Assembly: GCA_963969595.1 (NCBI GenBank)
Contig: OZ018412.1
Span: 27,528,339 to 27,592,338, forward strand
From: Neckera pumila
Taxonomy: Eukaryota > Streptophyta > Bryopsida > Hypnales > Neckeraceae
Length of the DNA stretch: 64,000 nt
Direction of reading: 5' to 3'
The notes below the pieces were generated by a model. That model saw nothing but the letters and a program-made list of their open reading frames with translations. It was not told where the DNA came from and did not search any database. Position 1 is the first letter of the stretch; every line of letters starts with the position of its first letter. Of this stretch, positions 11,791-22,763 are shown one piece after another. The position numbers and the translations under genes were made by a program.

Positions 11791-12285
11791 CCACGCAAGG
11801 AGACAGAACTTGAGGTTTATCCTCGGGTTGAAGATAACCCAGAGGTTATGTCCCTTGCATTTCCACCATGCGCTCGCCCAACAGCTCCATTTATCCTTGG
11901 GTCGAGGATAAATGGAGCTGTTGGGCGAGCGCATGGTGGAAATGCAAGGGACATAACCTCTGGGTTATCTTCGACCCGAGGATAAACCTCAAGTTCTATC
12001 TCCTTGCGTGGTGGCAATGCGCTCACCCAGTAGCTTCATTTGTTCTCGGCTCGAAGATAAATGGAGCTGTTGGGCGAGCACATTGCCACCACGCAAGGAG
12101 ACAGAACTTGAGGTTTATCCTCGGGTCGAAGATAAATCTCAGGTTATGTCCCTTGCATATCGGCAATATGCCCGTCCAGCAGATCCATTTATCTTCGGTC
12201 CGAGGATAAATGGCTCTGCCGGGTGGGCATATTGCCGATATGCAAGGGACATAACCTGAGATTTATCTTCGACCCGAGGATAAAC
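11791..12285. repeat. Chain of three long hairpins built from island palindromes
   Basis: Hairpin 1 runs 11791-12011 (centre 11901, arms ~110 bp, almost perfect). Hairpin 2 runs 12002-12098 (centre 12050). Hairpin 3 runs 12113-12285 (centre 12199, arms ~85 bp). Adjacent hairpins share terminal blocks (CCACGCAAGG and its complement). The small palindrome occurs at each loop centre and again inside the arms of hairpins 1 and 3. Open frames on both strands across this block are translations of these repeats, not genes. Confidence 0.9.
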
Positions 12286-13300
12286 CTGAGGGCTGGGCGA
12301 GCACATTGCTAAACAATTCTACCCTAAACCCTAATGTCGACCTTCAGCACGTGGACAGAGAGTGTGAACTTTCACACATGTTGTGAATTCCAGAATTTTG
12401 GGGCGGAAAAGCAATGCAATTTCAGTAGAATTACTAACCTGGTATGACAAGTAGGTGCACTGTGGCTGAAGCTTCCGAATCCAAATTGTGAAAATCTACA
12501 CAACAAACAGACATTGGTGACTGTGAATGCTTCCTACAAGTTAAATACACTGAATGTAGCATCATGTGAATGGAAACTAGCCTAGCTAGAAAATCAGAAA
12601 AGGCTAGCATTAAAAACATGAATCACAGCAAATTGACATTGAATATAGCATCATGTGAATTGCAACTAGCCTAGCAATAAAATCAAAAAAGGCTAGCACT
12701 AAAAACATGAATCACAGCAAATTAGTATCACAAATTGAAGAGATTCCATTGCGTCCTAAACCCCAAATCCAAAATCCAGCAGGTGCACCCTTACTGGGAA
12801 GCCAAACCCTGAACCCTACAAACTTAAAAAATAGTCTAAAGGTACAACGATCCCGCACACCAAAACAGCTCCAAAAAATTAACACAACCAGCAATCGTCT
12901 CCAAGGCAACAGAAAGCCAACTTACACAAACATGGAGGTACTAGAAGCAACGGATCACATTACGCACAACAATCATCACAGGGACTGCGGATTGCGATTA
13001 CTATACAGCATTAGGTCAAAACCAATAGCAGGAGACACAATGCAGGAAAATCATAAAACGAGCTTTCACGCAACTAAAATTTCTTCTCCTTGCAGAATCC
13101 CAAGAAACCCAATTCTTGAATGAAGACAATTCAGCAATGCAAGTTGAAAGCAAGCTTCAACGAAAGTTCAATTGTTTCAAGCCAAGCTTGTAAAATTTTG
13201 AACATCGAACTTCACGATGAGCTTCAAATTAAAATTACACGACGAAGTTGCGGAAAAGCTTACAGTAGTATACGTAGGAGCAAGCTGAATAGGAAGTGGT
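12286..13300. other. Non-coding; 89-bp tandem duplication at 12551-12722
   Basis: A segment beginning TGAATGTAGCATCATGTGAAT at 12551 recurs at 12640 with a few changes. A telomere-like CCCTAAACCCTAA lies near 12324. The 138-codon frame 12707-13123 is Asn/Thr/Lys-rich without recognisable features and I do not call it a gene. Confidence 0.6.
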
Positions 13301-13560
13301 GAGGCCACAAAATCAAAAACGACTTTGAAGAAGAACACTGATGCTCCACTGCAGCAAACTGCTCTCCCGCGACAAACTGCCGGCCTGTGAGGCCACAAAA
13401 TCAAAAACGACTTTGAAGAAGAATACTGATGCTCCACCGCAGCAAACTGCTCTCCCACAACAAACTGCCGGCCTGTGAGGCCACAAAATCAACAACGACG
13501 AACACTGATGCTCTACCGCGACCCAAAAAATCAGGAAGAAGAATATCGTTGCTCCTCCGC
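13301..13560. repeat. 88-bp tandem repeat, about 2.5 copies
   Basis: Units start at 13301, 13389 and 13477, each opening GAGGCCACAAAATCAA. Between units a few bases differ. On the minus strand they would lie in the leader of the ParB/methylase gene if its promoter is near 13.7 kb. Confidence 0.85.
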
Positions 13561-13740
13561 AAAAAGAACAGAACAACTGAAGAGAAGAGAAGGTGGGAAT
13601 GAGACAAAGAAAACGCGCTTCTTGGGGAAGCAACAACGACAACAACAACAAAATCTTCAGCGCGCTCCTGGAAACGAAGGAGAAGAATGACGAATGTTGC
13701 TTCTCCAGCTGCGAGATGACTTCCCAAGCCTGCACCGAGC
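13560..13740 (-). promoter_or_regulatory. Possible leader/promoter region of the leftward unit
   Basis: Read on the minus strand this stretch is pyrimidine-rich and G/C-richer than its surroundings (runs of CTTCTC and TTGTTGTTG), as many plant 5' untranslated leaders are. It mirrors a similar stretch at 18.59-18.72 kb ahead of the rightward gene. No TATA box was assigned. Confidence 0.25.
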
Positions 13741-14031
13741 CGCCAGTCCTGGTTTGGTAAGCCCCCAACCCTATGGTTTGGTTCCTAGTCTGCATTGTGT
13801 TTTACTTTGTTTGTTTGTTTGTTTGTTTTCTTTGTTTGTTTGTTTATTTTGTGAGAAATATTGTAGTTTGTATGTCCTTTGTTTTGGTTCTCATTGAGCT
13901 CTTCGTTTACCTTTTTTGAAGACTAATGTACAAACATTATTCCATAGCAATTAATCCCTAAAAGACCAAGGAAGTGTCCAAATTTACAAAATTGTAAAGA
14001 TCTATTTTAGAATGCTACTTACAATATTATT

Positions 14032-14834
14032 TTGACCCCTAAAGGACCAAACGTTGTTTTCTGGCAATATAGGAGATTTGAGTAGCTTATTGCAAACAAA
14101 ATTATTTTTATCATTTGAAAATTTCAAACAATATGTGCCTAAGGAGTACCTTCATAGGCCAACAATTTTCAAAACTTCTGACTAATATATGGTTAAAAAG
14201 TTATTAGATGATATATCATTTTCTATGGTTGGAAGGCAACTTTTTTTTTTCTTTTAAATCTCTTCTAAAGAAAATAAATATTTGAAATTGCTTTTGTATT
14301 AGATGCAAAAAGTAGAAGCACAGGATGTATATTGGTTTTTTTTAATCATTATTTACAATCGTTCGGATGGATTAACATTGTTCATTTCCATAATTAAATT
14401 ATTGACAATTGAATGTTTTTAAATATTTTCTATTTTTTCCTACAATCTATTTTTACCCTAAACGTTATATAATTGAAAATGATTTGAATTTTTTCAAGAA
14501 TACGTCCTATACTTGCTTTCAAGAATAAATCCAAGGAGTACCTACCACAATGAACATTGTTTCATTTAAATGTTTCATTAGAAAGTGCAGCTGTCTCATT
14601 TTCCATAAGGCCAAAAACCGGATTTCTGTCAGTTTATATGAAAATGTCTAACTTGCAATCTAAAAGGTGGAAAATTTAAATCTTTTCTACATCTTTTTAA
14701 ACAAGCTTACTCAAAGATCCAAAGGTTACCTTTTTTCAAAAGTGTTTTTGCTTTAAAATGTACTTGTACTAAAAATGGTAGATTTTGAGCATTTCTGATG
14801 AAAATTAATCATGAGCTCCAACCTTTAGGGGTGA
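14032..14834. repeat. Degenerate TTAA/TTGA-ended inverted-repeat element
   Basis: It begins TTGACCCCTAAAGGACC and ends near ACCTTTAGGGGTGAA, with internal motifs shared with the ~925-bp family (AAAATGGTAGATTTTGAGC before the right end). A further complementary end (GGTCCTTTTGGGGTCAAA) lies at 15181-15199, so the true right end is uncertain. Confidence 0.45.
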
Positions 14835-17817
14835 AAAATGACTGAAACAAAACTTGTAAACAAAGATCACATCCATACTTATGGTTTGGTCAGCAAATAC
14901 ATGAATTAATCAATATTTTTCTATAAAATAGTCAACCAAAAAATAAAATTAATTCTCAAATTCATACTAGATAGAATATTTTTTATTTTTTACAAGATTG
15001 TTTTTCCCAATATCTTTTGAACTACAGAATATTTGCAAAGCAAATTTTTGTAATCCATATCGAAAAAGTGTTAAAGAATTATAATAAGAATCTCAAAACA
15101 TTATTGATGAATGAAAAAATTGCAGTTTTTTGAGCTTGGGTTGTGGTTGTGTTAATTAATTGTTAAATATTTGCATTCATGGTCCTTTTGGGGTCAAACC
15201 GAGAGTGAAAATGTTATAGAATTCCAATGGGAATTTTTTATGAATTTCAAAATACAAAAAAAGGACTAAACTTGGTTGTTTATTAAAAAATAACCTAAAA
15301 CGTGTCTAGCACATATTTGCGCTTCACACATATTGATGCATCGTGTTTATTTAATTTCTAATGAAAAAACTTGCACTATAGTAAGGCACTCATTGCATCA
15401 AAATATACAAAATATTGTAATTAGATCTATATATTTACAATTTTATTAGATTCCCAGCACAAATTGTAGGCGCTTGTCAATTACAAATGTTCATTTCATT
15501 TTCTACTTCTAATTATTTATTGGAACTGTAAAATCTATCAAAAAAAAGTGTAATTACACAAAATTGGAAAATTATTATAATTTCTACCTTGGTGCCATGA
15601 GTGTAGTCGTGGAATTGAAAAATGCCAATTACAAAGGTTGTAACGTTGTAATAATCAATTTGCACCTAGTATTTTAGTAATTTTTCAAAATAATAAACAT
15701 TAAGTTTCATGATAGAGGTTTTGGTTTATTTGAAATGAGAGATGTCTGATTTCATTTTACAATACAGATTCCTTAACTATCCTCAAACAAAAAGCGTCAT
15801 GAATGTCATCAATCTCATTAATGAAATTTAAAATGATTTTAAGGTTTCCACACTTTATAAATGAAATTCACTTATATTGTAGAATTTCGACCAGCCTGTC
15901 CTTTCTAGAATGAAATTCAGAAGATAAATATTTGCATTTTTGTCCTGCCGTACACTTGGATGAAATTGGTTACAAATTAATTCAAAATACCATTATATAT
16001 GGCATGTAATGCAGTTTCCAATATTTAGAATATGCCATAATTGACATTTCTACTAACTTTCTACAAATTGAACGCCCTCAAAACTTTTGCAATCGACTTT
16101 CTAATTATGAATTAAATAAAATCTTATGAAGTATATAAAAATGTAAAAATATGAAACTATAGATTTTAAAATAATTTCAAATTTATGTTTATGGAAAAAC
16201 GATTTACTCATAACTGGAGAATGATCCAAAATAACTAATTTATAAAGAAATATATAGTTGTTGAACTAAAAGAAAGCCAACTCCAAGGATGGAAATTTAA
16301 AAAAAAACAATCTACAATCAATTTTTTTATTTTTTTTGGACATATTAAAAATTAAGGTCAATGGAAAACATTCAAAAAATATTCTCTAGTGAATTTTCTC
16401 ATGAGTTTCATCTTAATATTAGTAAAAATGGAATGATTTAGAAATTTTTACTTTTATATATTAGATGTATGAACTCAATTCAATATTTTAATTTCATTTC
16501 TTGGATTATTAGGGTACTCAATCTCTTTGGATTCTACTTGAAATCATTTCTAAATTGTTGATATTTTGGTACTTCATAAAATGCTTTATTGCATATATTA
16601 TTAAGTTAGAGCTTTGTAATGATCAATGATCATACCAATGTATAGAATAGTCATTAATTTACAGACTTTACCTTTTATTTTACAAACTTCTCTTTTAGTA
16701 AGATATATAATAATTGAAACTAGAATTGGATGAAATTTCTCACATTTATTAGGAATTAAATCATTTTTTGTTAAAGCTGTTGTTTAGGGTTCACTGAAAA
16801 CTCTTACCCAAAACTTAGAATTGTATCTTTATCCATTGAAGTCTGTGAGTTTTTTTTGTTTTAAAATTTCTTCTAAGCATTTTCAACAGTTATTTAAGTT
16901 TATAAAACATTTGAGATAAAATTCCAAAAACTATTGTGCATGGTTTATCTTTAATTTGTTTTACTGTAGTTTGTTATCTTTATATTGTAGTGTGCATGAA
17001 TAATAATAATTGAGTAGGTAAAATAAGAACTTGTTTTAGCTTGGACCCAATGAGAAACAAAAGTTCTAAAAACATATTATTGAAGACCTAGAGTTTGCAT
17101 AGCATCAAAGTTCTCAAATAAACATTTGCATTTATATATTTCTATATTGTAAGATTCTTATTATTATTTTACATAGGATCTTTTAGTACCAAGCAAGCAC
17201 TCCTAAAATTTTTTGGCTCCTAAACTTTGTATTTTGAAGGTCAACGTAAAAAAACTAGTTCTATATCAATGATGCCAACGCTTATTTTGAGGCTCTCATA
17301 TTTTTTCAATAAATTGAACCAGCAGCCAACATTTTGATAAGTTGAATTACATTTCTCTAAAGTGTAACCATAGTACTTCTAAGGGGATATGTTAGAAATC
17401 ACATAAGCAAAATAAAAGGACAATATCATTTAAGAATTGAAAGATTATAATGCTTGATCATGCGTGTGATCAAACTATAAAAAAATTTTAGCTCTCTTTT
17501 TGCTTGCCAAATGAAAAATAATTTAAACCAATAAAATATGAGTTTCAATTTATAACATCTCCAGTGAATTTATAACATTCCTAAATCTACTATTATTACA
17601 ATTGCTCTATATTAATTTTTAGTGTGATTGTCTCTACAAAATCTCTTGTGTGTGAGATTCAATTCCAAGAGCCTTTGAGAATATGAAAATTCAAGAAAGA
17701 AATGGGCACCTTCGTACAAGATTTTAAAAAGAAATATTGCAACCTTGCACCTTGCAAGATCTCGAAGATGTCAATATGATTTTATAGAACGAGTTAGCGA
17801 ATATACAGAAGAACAAC
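14835..17817. other. Very AT-rich non-coding block inside the island
   Basis: About 3 kb with no open frame of note, no RNA gene and no copy of the island palindrome. It separates the leftward and rightward units and may be spacer or inserted, decayed repeats. Confidence 0.5.
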
Positions 17818-18117
17818 CCAAAAGCAATAGTCAACAAAATTAGAATGAATTCTTTCTTCTAGTGTAATCTGGAATTGTAGAATACCACACCTAATACCTT
17901 GAACCCTAAATCCTTCAAACCCTAAACCCTAGACCCTATAAGTTGATTCCCCCCACAAAAAAACAATCCAAAAGCAATAGTCAACTAAGTTAGAATCTAT
18001 TTCTTCTAGTAAAATCAGGAATTGTAGAATACCACACCTAATACCTTGAACCCTAAACCCTAAACCCTAAACCCTTCAAACCCTAAACCCTAGATCCTAC
18101 AAGTTGATTCCCCCCAC
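17818..18117. repeat. 150-bp tandem duplication carrying CCCTAAA telomere-type repeats
   Basis: A unit starting CCAAAAGCAATAGTCAAC at 17818 is repeated at 17968. Each copy contains CCCTAAA units; the second has a short perfect run near 18053-18075. Plant-type telomere repeats within a chromosome are usually old insertions or repair scars. Confidence 0.85.
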
Positions 18118-18589
18118 TATATAATATATTGAATTAAAAAAATAGCATTCTACGTACATTAGTGGCATGATGACAAATTCGTGCTGCCACTTGTCACAAA
18201 CACAAACTGCAATCCAATGTTAGAAAAGAAAAAAGTTAACGAAAATGGTCGAAGGCAGGTGGGACGAACAACTCGTGAATTGGACAAATGTCAAATCAGA
18301 GAAGAAGCCAAATCGCCAATAAATGAAGCTGACAGTGTGTTCGAGAATTTGGCAGCCGGAATTGTTGTAAAGTGATATTTCCCCTATTTATCTCCCCGAT
18401 TTGTGTAAAGCAAATTCCACCTTGTCTACAGAAAAGTGGCGGAATGGACGGTGCTCTAATATTAAAGAAAAAGCACATTGTCAACGTCGCCGCTTACCTT
18501 TTTATGGAGGTTTCCAATGTCAGCGCACCCCAAAACTGAGGAGGTTCTTCCCCCCGATGAGCGAAAAGTGTTCAACGGTTCGAAATCCA

Positions 18590-18720
18590 GAAATTCCCAC
18601 CGTTATTTTCCCGCCATGCCAACACCGTCTCTCTCTCTCCGCAAGCCCCACATTTCCTCACTGCAGTCCTCCTTCATTCTCTTCTTCCATCGCCATTGCA
18701 AGCATCGCTCCGGCGCATAC
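18590..18720 (+). promoter_or_regulatory. Possible pyrimidine-rich leader of the transposase-like gene
   Basis: This CT-rich, comparatively GC-rich stretch (TCTCTCTCTCCGC and repeated CTTCTTCC-like runs) resembles a plant 5' untranslated leader. If so, the palindrome array 19068-19835 would lie in a leader intron or leader. No coding frame here is convincing, including the 157-codon one at 18401-18874. Confidence 0.25.
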
Positions 18721-19067
18721 TTTCAGTTTGTACTTCGCGATTTCAGTTATTCTGTGCGAAAGCACTATCATCAGCGGTCCTCAGTTTCGCACTCATTCGC
18801 ATAAGGTCATTGTTTTGCTTGTTGTTCATTTTCCTCTGTTTCATGCCGAGTACTTGCGACCGAAAGTACTCTGATTTCATAGGACAGTACTGGCATTCAG
18901 CCATTCCACGTCCCTGGTTTTGATCAGATTGTCTTCAGGGCTGATTTTTGAGAGGGTGAAATTCTCGATTGCAACGCTTGTTTCTAAACAGATATCAGCT
19001 TACCGAAATGTACGCCGTAAATACCGGAAGCGAAGATTGTCTTCACTCTCAAAGACATGAAGAAGGG

Positions 19068-19835
19068 ATTATCTTCGATTCGAGGATAATGATAAACTGA
19101 AACGGTGAAATTATTATCTTCGACTCGAAGATAATCTGGACTCGCTGAATCGAATTAATGCTTTAGGTATCAAAAGTGTATGTATTTCATGATCTGGCAG
19201 AGATTATCCTCGGCGCGAGGATAGTAACGTCAGACTTGCAATGTAGTTTATCTTCGACTCGAAGATAAACATATCTCGACTACTATTATGGGGATTATTC
19301 GATGACGTTCCTCCTAGCAATATAGAAATGTCAAATTATCTTCAAGTCGAGGATACGATAAATAGGAACACACCATCTGACTTGTTTGTCAGTGATGACT
19401 CCTTCAATTCTCTGAATTATCTTCGAGCGAACGATAATGAATTCTAGACTGTATGATGTCCTTCCACAGGAGTATCTTCGAGTCGAAGATACTCTCGTCA
19501 TTCCATTGTTTTTATTTTGAATCCAGGATGGATACTCTCGACTGTAGATTATACTTTAACTTTGAGTCTATGACAAAATAGCCGGACCGGAGAGATTCGT
19601 TCCATTAGTTTATTTTTTGAGTCTCATATAATATGTTCAAAATAGAATGGATTATCTTCGAGTCGAAGATAAATTAGTCAGGATGGAGGGTGACGTTCCA
19701 CTAGATTATGTTTATGTCAATGATAAGATTTTTTGACTGTAATGACTCATTTGATTGGATTATTGTCAAGTGTACGATCAATTTGTCAAACCGGCAGAAA
19801 TCATTTCAATGGATTTTCTTCGAGTCGAAGATAAA
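19068..19835. repeat. Array of nine island palindromes upstream of the transposase-like gene
   Basis: Copies are centred near 19079, 19124, 19214, 19258, 19345, 19428, 19482, 19662 and 19824. Five have perfect TCTTCGA/TCGAAGA cores; one is all-C/G (ATCCTCG/CGAGGAT); the others show one- or two-base changes. Sequence between copies is unrelated, so this is not an ordinary tandem repeat. The last copy ends 75 bp before the first ATG of the transposase-like frame. Confidence 0.9.
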
Positions 19836-19909
19836 CTTGTGAACTGAATCCTTGCATCTCATGGACAGTGTTCATTATAATTTTAATAGCTTACTAATAG
19901 TTTGATGCC

Positions 19910-22763
19910 ATGTACAGAATGGACAATATTTCCGCGAATGAGTTTGCGGACCCAGTGCCAACCTTGCTGCCGGGTGTCGCGCCATGCGAGGGCATCCCTC
20001 GTGCTTTGTGGTATACCAAGGCCGTGACACTCACAAATGAAGCTGGAATGGAAGTGGCAAAAGGAATTTGCCACAGCGTCGATGCAGGCCTCGTCATTGA
20101 TATGGATGGGAAACCGCTTGGAGATGACCGGGTCGCAATTCAAATTGCGGAATCCCTCTACGAAAGCTGATGTTCCGTCGCAATGGATGTGGTCAATGCA
20201 TTCCTGGCCCATTTCAAGGACGTATCTCAACGGTGTCAGTTTGTATGACCATGATCAGACATTTCTGTACAAGTCGGCAATGAGTGCATCTACGCGGCGT
20301 GTTCGGGCTGGAATTCGTTCTTATGAAAGTGCTCGACAGAGGATAGAACCGGCTAACCCTCCGAAAAAAGAAACCCTCCTCACCTCGCAAGCGATCACTC
20401 AGGTGTCAACTATGGATTGTTGCCCGAAGAACTGTTTGCAGCCATTCCCACGTGGTCAGATTCAAGCGCTTCGTTCCCTCGTTCATGTCGACGACGGGGT
20501 GAAATTACGAAAATCGCGTTTCCTTGACGCGTACAAGCAAACCCACCCCGGCGATGATGGGAAGGATATGATTACTTTGTCCCAACATGAAGTTTGTCCC
20601 ACTGCTTGGTACAAAATTCATGGAATATCACGGGCTACGTACTATAGGTACAGGGCGATGTCCAAAGTCGATAAGAAGCCGGAGCACCATGGTAATCTTG
20701 GCTTGAAAAAGCCGCGGACTCATATATTACAAGCGACGGCCACACTTCGACTTATTGTTGAGAGGGAAGCAGACCCGATGCCTCACAAATCAAGGACTCT
20801 TCAGTCCGGAGATAAGGTTCCATCCATGGTCTTGCCTTCATCATTTCAATGGAAGGAGCATTTGCCAGAGATAAACAACGTCAATTCCACATTTCAATTG
20901 CGACAAATTTCAACGAGCGGGTTGAGCAACATCCGACGAGCTTCTTTTCCAGAGTACGCTCCAAAAGCACGTGGTGACAATTTCGCTCGATGTGCACAAT
21001 GTGATAAACTCAAGCAACTGAGGGCCGCTTGCACTCCACGTTCCCGTGCGCAAGAAGTTTGGACTACAAAGTTAAAGGTCCATCTCGCTGATCAAGAGGC
21101 ACACAGAGAGCTGTACTATGCAAATCGTATGATGTCTGAGAGGTATCCGGAGAAGGTTCTTACTATAATCCACGACAAGATGGATCATTCAAAAACGGCT
21201 TCTCCCCATTATTCTCACAAGAACAAGGGCACCGATTCTTTCATGAAGTTGCCCATTGCTATCACTGGCATGATTGCTCACGGTCATGGAGACGTGAAGT
21301 ATGCGCACTACGGCTTAGACATCTTTCCTACGGACTCCAACTATACAGTGGGCTCCATTGCAAAATTGTTGCGAGATCTTGAGTCTGAACCGAAATTTTC
21401 ATCACGTCAATTGTTTCCTCCTGTCAAAGATATGATTCATCGATTGTCAAAGGCTGTGCTGGAAGGCTCGGAGATTTGTGTGGACTCCCTGGCTCCTCAC
21501 TCTAAAGAAGTGGTGCAATCCCAATGTCTTCCTCCAACATTAATTCTACAGCTCGATAATGCCGCTGGAGACAACAAAAACCGATGGGTTTTTGCATTTT
21601 GCTCACTCCTTGTATACAGAGCCGTTTTCTGTGAAGTCTACATCAATTTCCTTCTTGTTGGGCACACTCATGAGGACATCGATGCTCTGTTTGGTCGTTG
21701 GAGCAGCATGTTGAAGACAAATGACTACCTCACAGTTCCAAGGCTCATGAAGTCCTTCATGGATTGCGAAACACAATCTGTAATTCCGCATCTAATTGAA
21801 GAGGTCCCTGATTTCAAAAAATATGTTGAAGGATTCTTGCATACTGGCGATGATGCACTACAAGGCCATTCACAAGCGCAGCAATTCAAGTTCTACAAAG
21901 ATTCGAATGGATGGCCCTTGATGCAGTACAAAATTCTTTGTACGGACGTTGACTGGTTGCCTAAAGAAGGTGGAGGGATTCGCCTATGGAAGGAGACATG
22001 TGATGGGAGACCTAAAGTGCCAAAGGGTAGTCCTAAACCTTTTGCACCGCAACCGATGCGTTGCTTTGATGAGGTTTGTAAGGGGTTAGACGGGTATATT
22101 GCTTTGTGGGGTGCAATGGCTAATCAAGACCTGTCTGGGGAATTCCGGAGGAGAAATGCGGCAGTGATGAAGTACTGGGAAGGTGTGAGAAATGCTTTGC
22201 AAGAACAACTTGTGGGTCGTGATATATTGCGAGATGGATTTTGGCCGAATTCAATAGTCGCAAGAGAAGAAGAAGACCAATACCAAGATGATGGAAATAT
22301 GCGTGAAGAATTTGCAGAGGATGCACCTTTTGTTGGGAAAAGGCGTGACCGTCCTCGTTCTTCATTTCGTGTAGCCCGTGATGTATATGCCGATTACTTT
22401 GTTGCAGTACGTCCTGCCGATGGTGACCTTCGTCCTTTTTGGCTTGCAAGGGCATTAACAAACCCTAGTCCAGACCCGGGGCATGTCAATTACATTCACT
22501 TGCAGTACTGGACGCCTGCTTCATTTGAGCACATTGATGACAATACATATCTTGGATGGGACACAAAACAAGGGAATTTATGGTGTGAAGACAAGAACGT
22601 CTCCACAAGCTGGAATCATACGGATACCCTAATGACGGCTTGGAAGCCCCGTGTGAAGGCGGCTACTGCAGACCCTCGCATCAAAATCCCGAAAACGCAA
22701 ATCTGCATCATCAAAGAGTCCGTGGACGCCAATGCCATTGCTGAAGGAAGCAATCCTTCTTAG
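19910..22763 (+). CDS. DUF7869-type transposase-like protein with a +1 shift at TGA
   Basis: The protein matches the family I know as DUF7869, common in uncharacterised and repeat-linked proteins of animals and plants. Visible motifs: CCPKNC (about 170), VCPTAWYKIHGISRATYYRY (about 229), CxxC at 361/364, then an RNase-H-like acidic set IIHDKMDH (Asp422/425), LQLDNAAGDNKN (Asp549) and GHTHEDID (587-591). A DDE-type nuclease is inferred. The first 86 codons (19910-20167, MYRMDNISANEF...AESLYES) end at TGA 20168. Skipping one base there joins smoothly to DVPSQWMWSMHSWPISRTYLNG at 20169, giving about 950 residues. Starting instead at 20037 would replace the N-terminus with a poor out-of-frame one. 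An indel or programmed +1 frameshifting are both possible. The stop is TAG. Confidence 0.75.

Noticed and set aside
11764..12259. Proteins on both strands rich in YPRVED and FILGSRIN
   Set aside because: They are mirror translations of the long hairpins and palindromes; no independent coding evidence.
12707..13123. 138-codon plus-strand frame as a gene
   Set aside because: It has low-complexity composition, no motif, overlaps a tandem duplication and lies in the presumed leader region of the opposite unit.
17888..18095. A chromosome end
   Set aside because: The CCCTAAA run is short, degenerate and flanked by genes and repeats on both sides; it is interstitial.
19068..19835. CRISPR-like array
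   Set aside because: Repeats are short palindromes with irregular spacers of 20-160 bp, in plant-type DNA, without cas genes.
20037..20168. Starting the transposase-like protein at the ATG at 20037
   Set aside because: The first 44 codons from that ATG are out of phase with a better protein-like frame (MDNISANEF...AESLYES) over the same bases.
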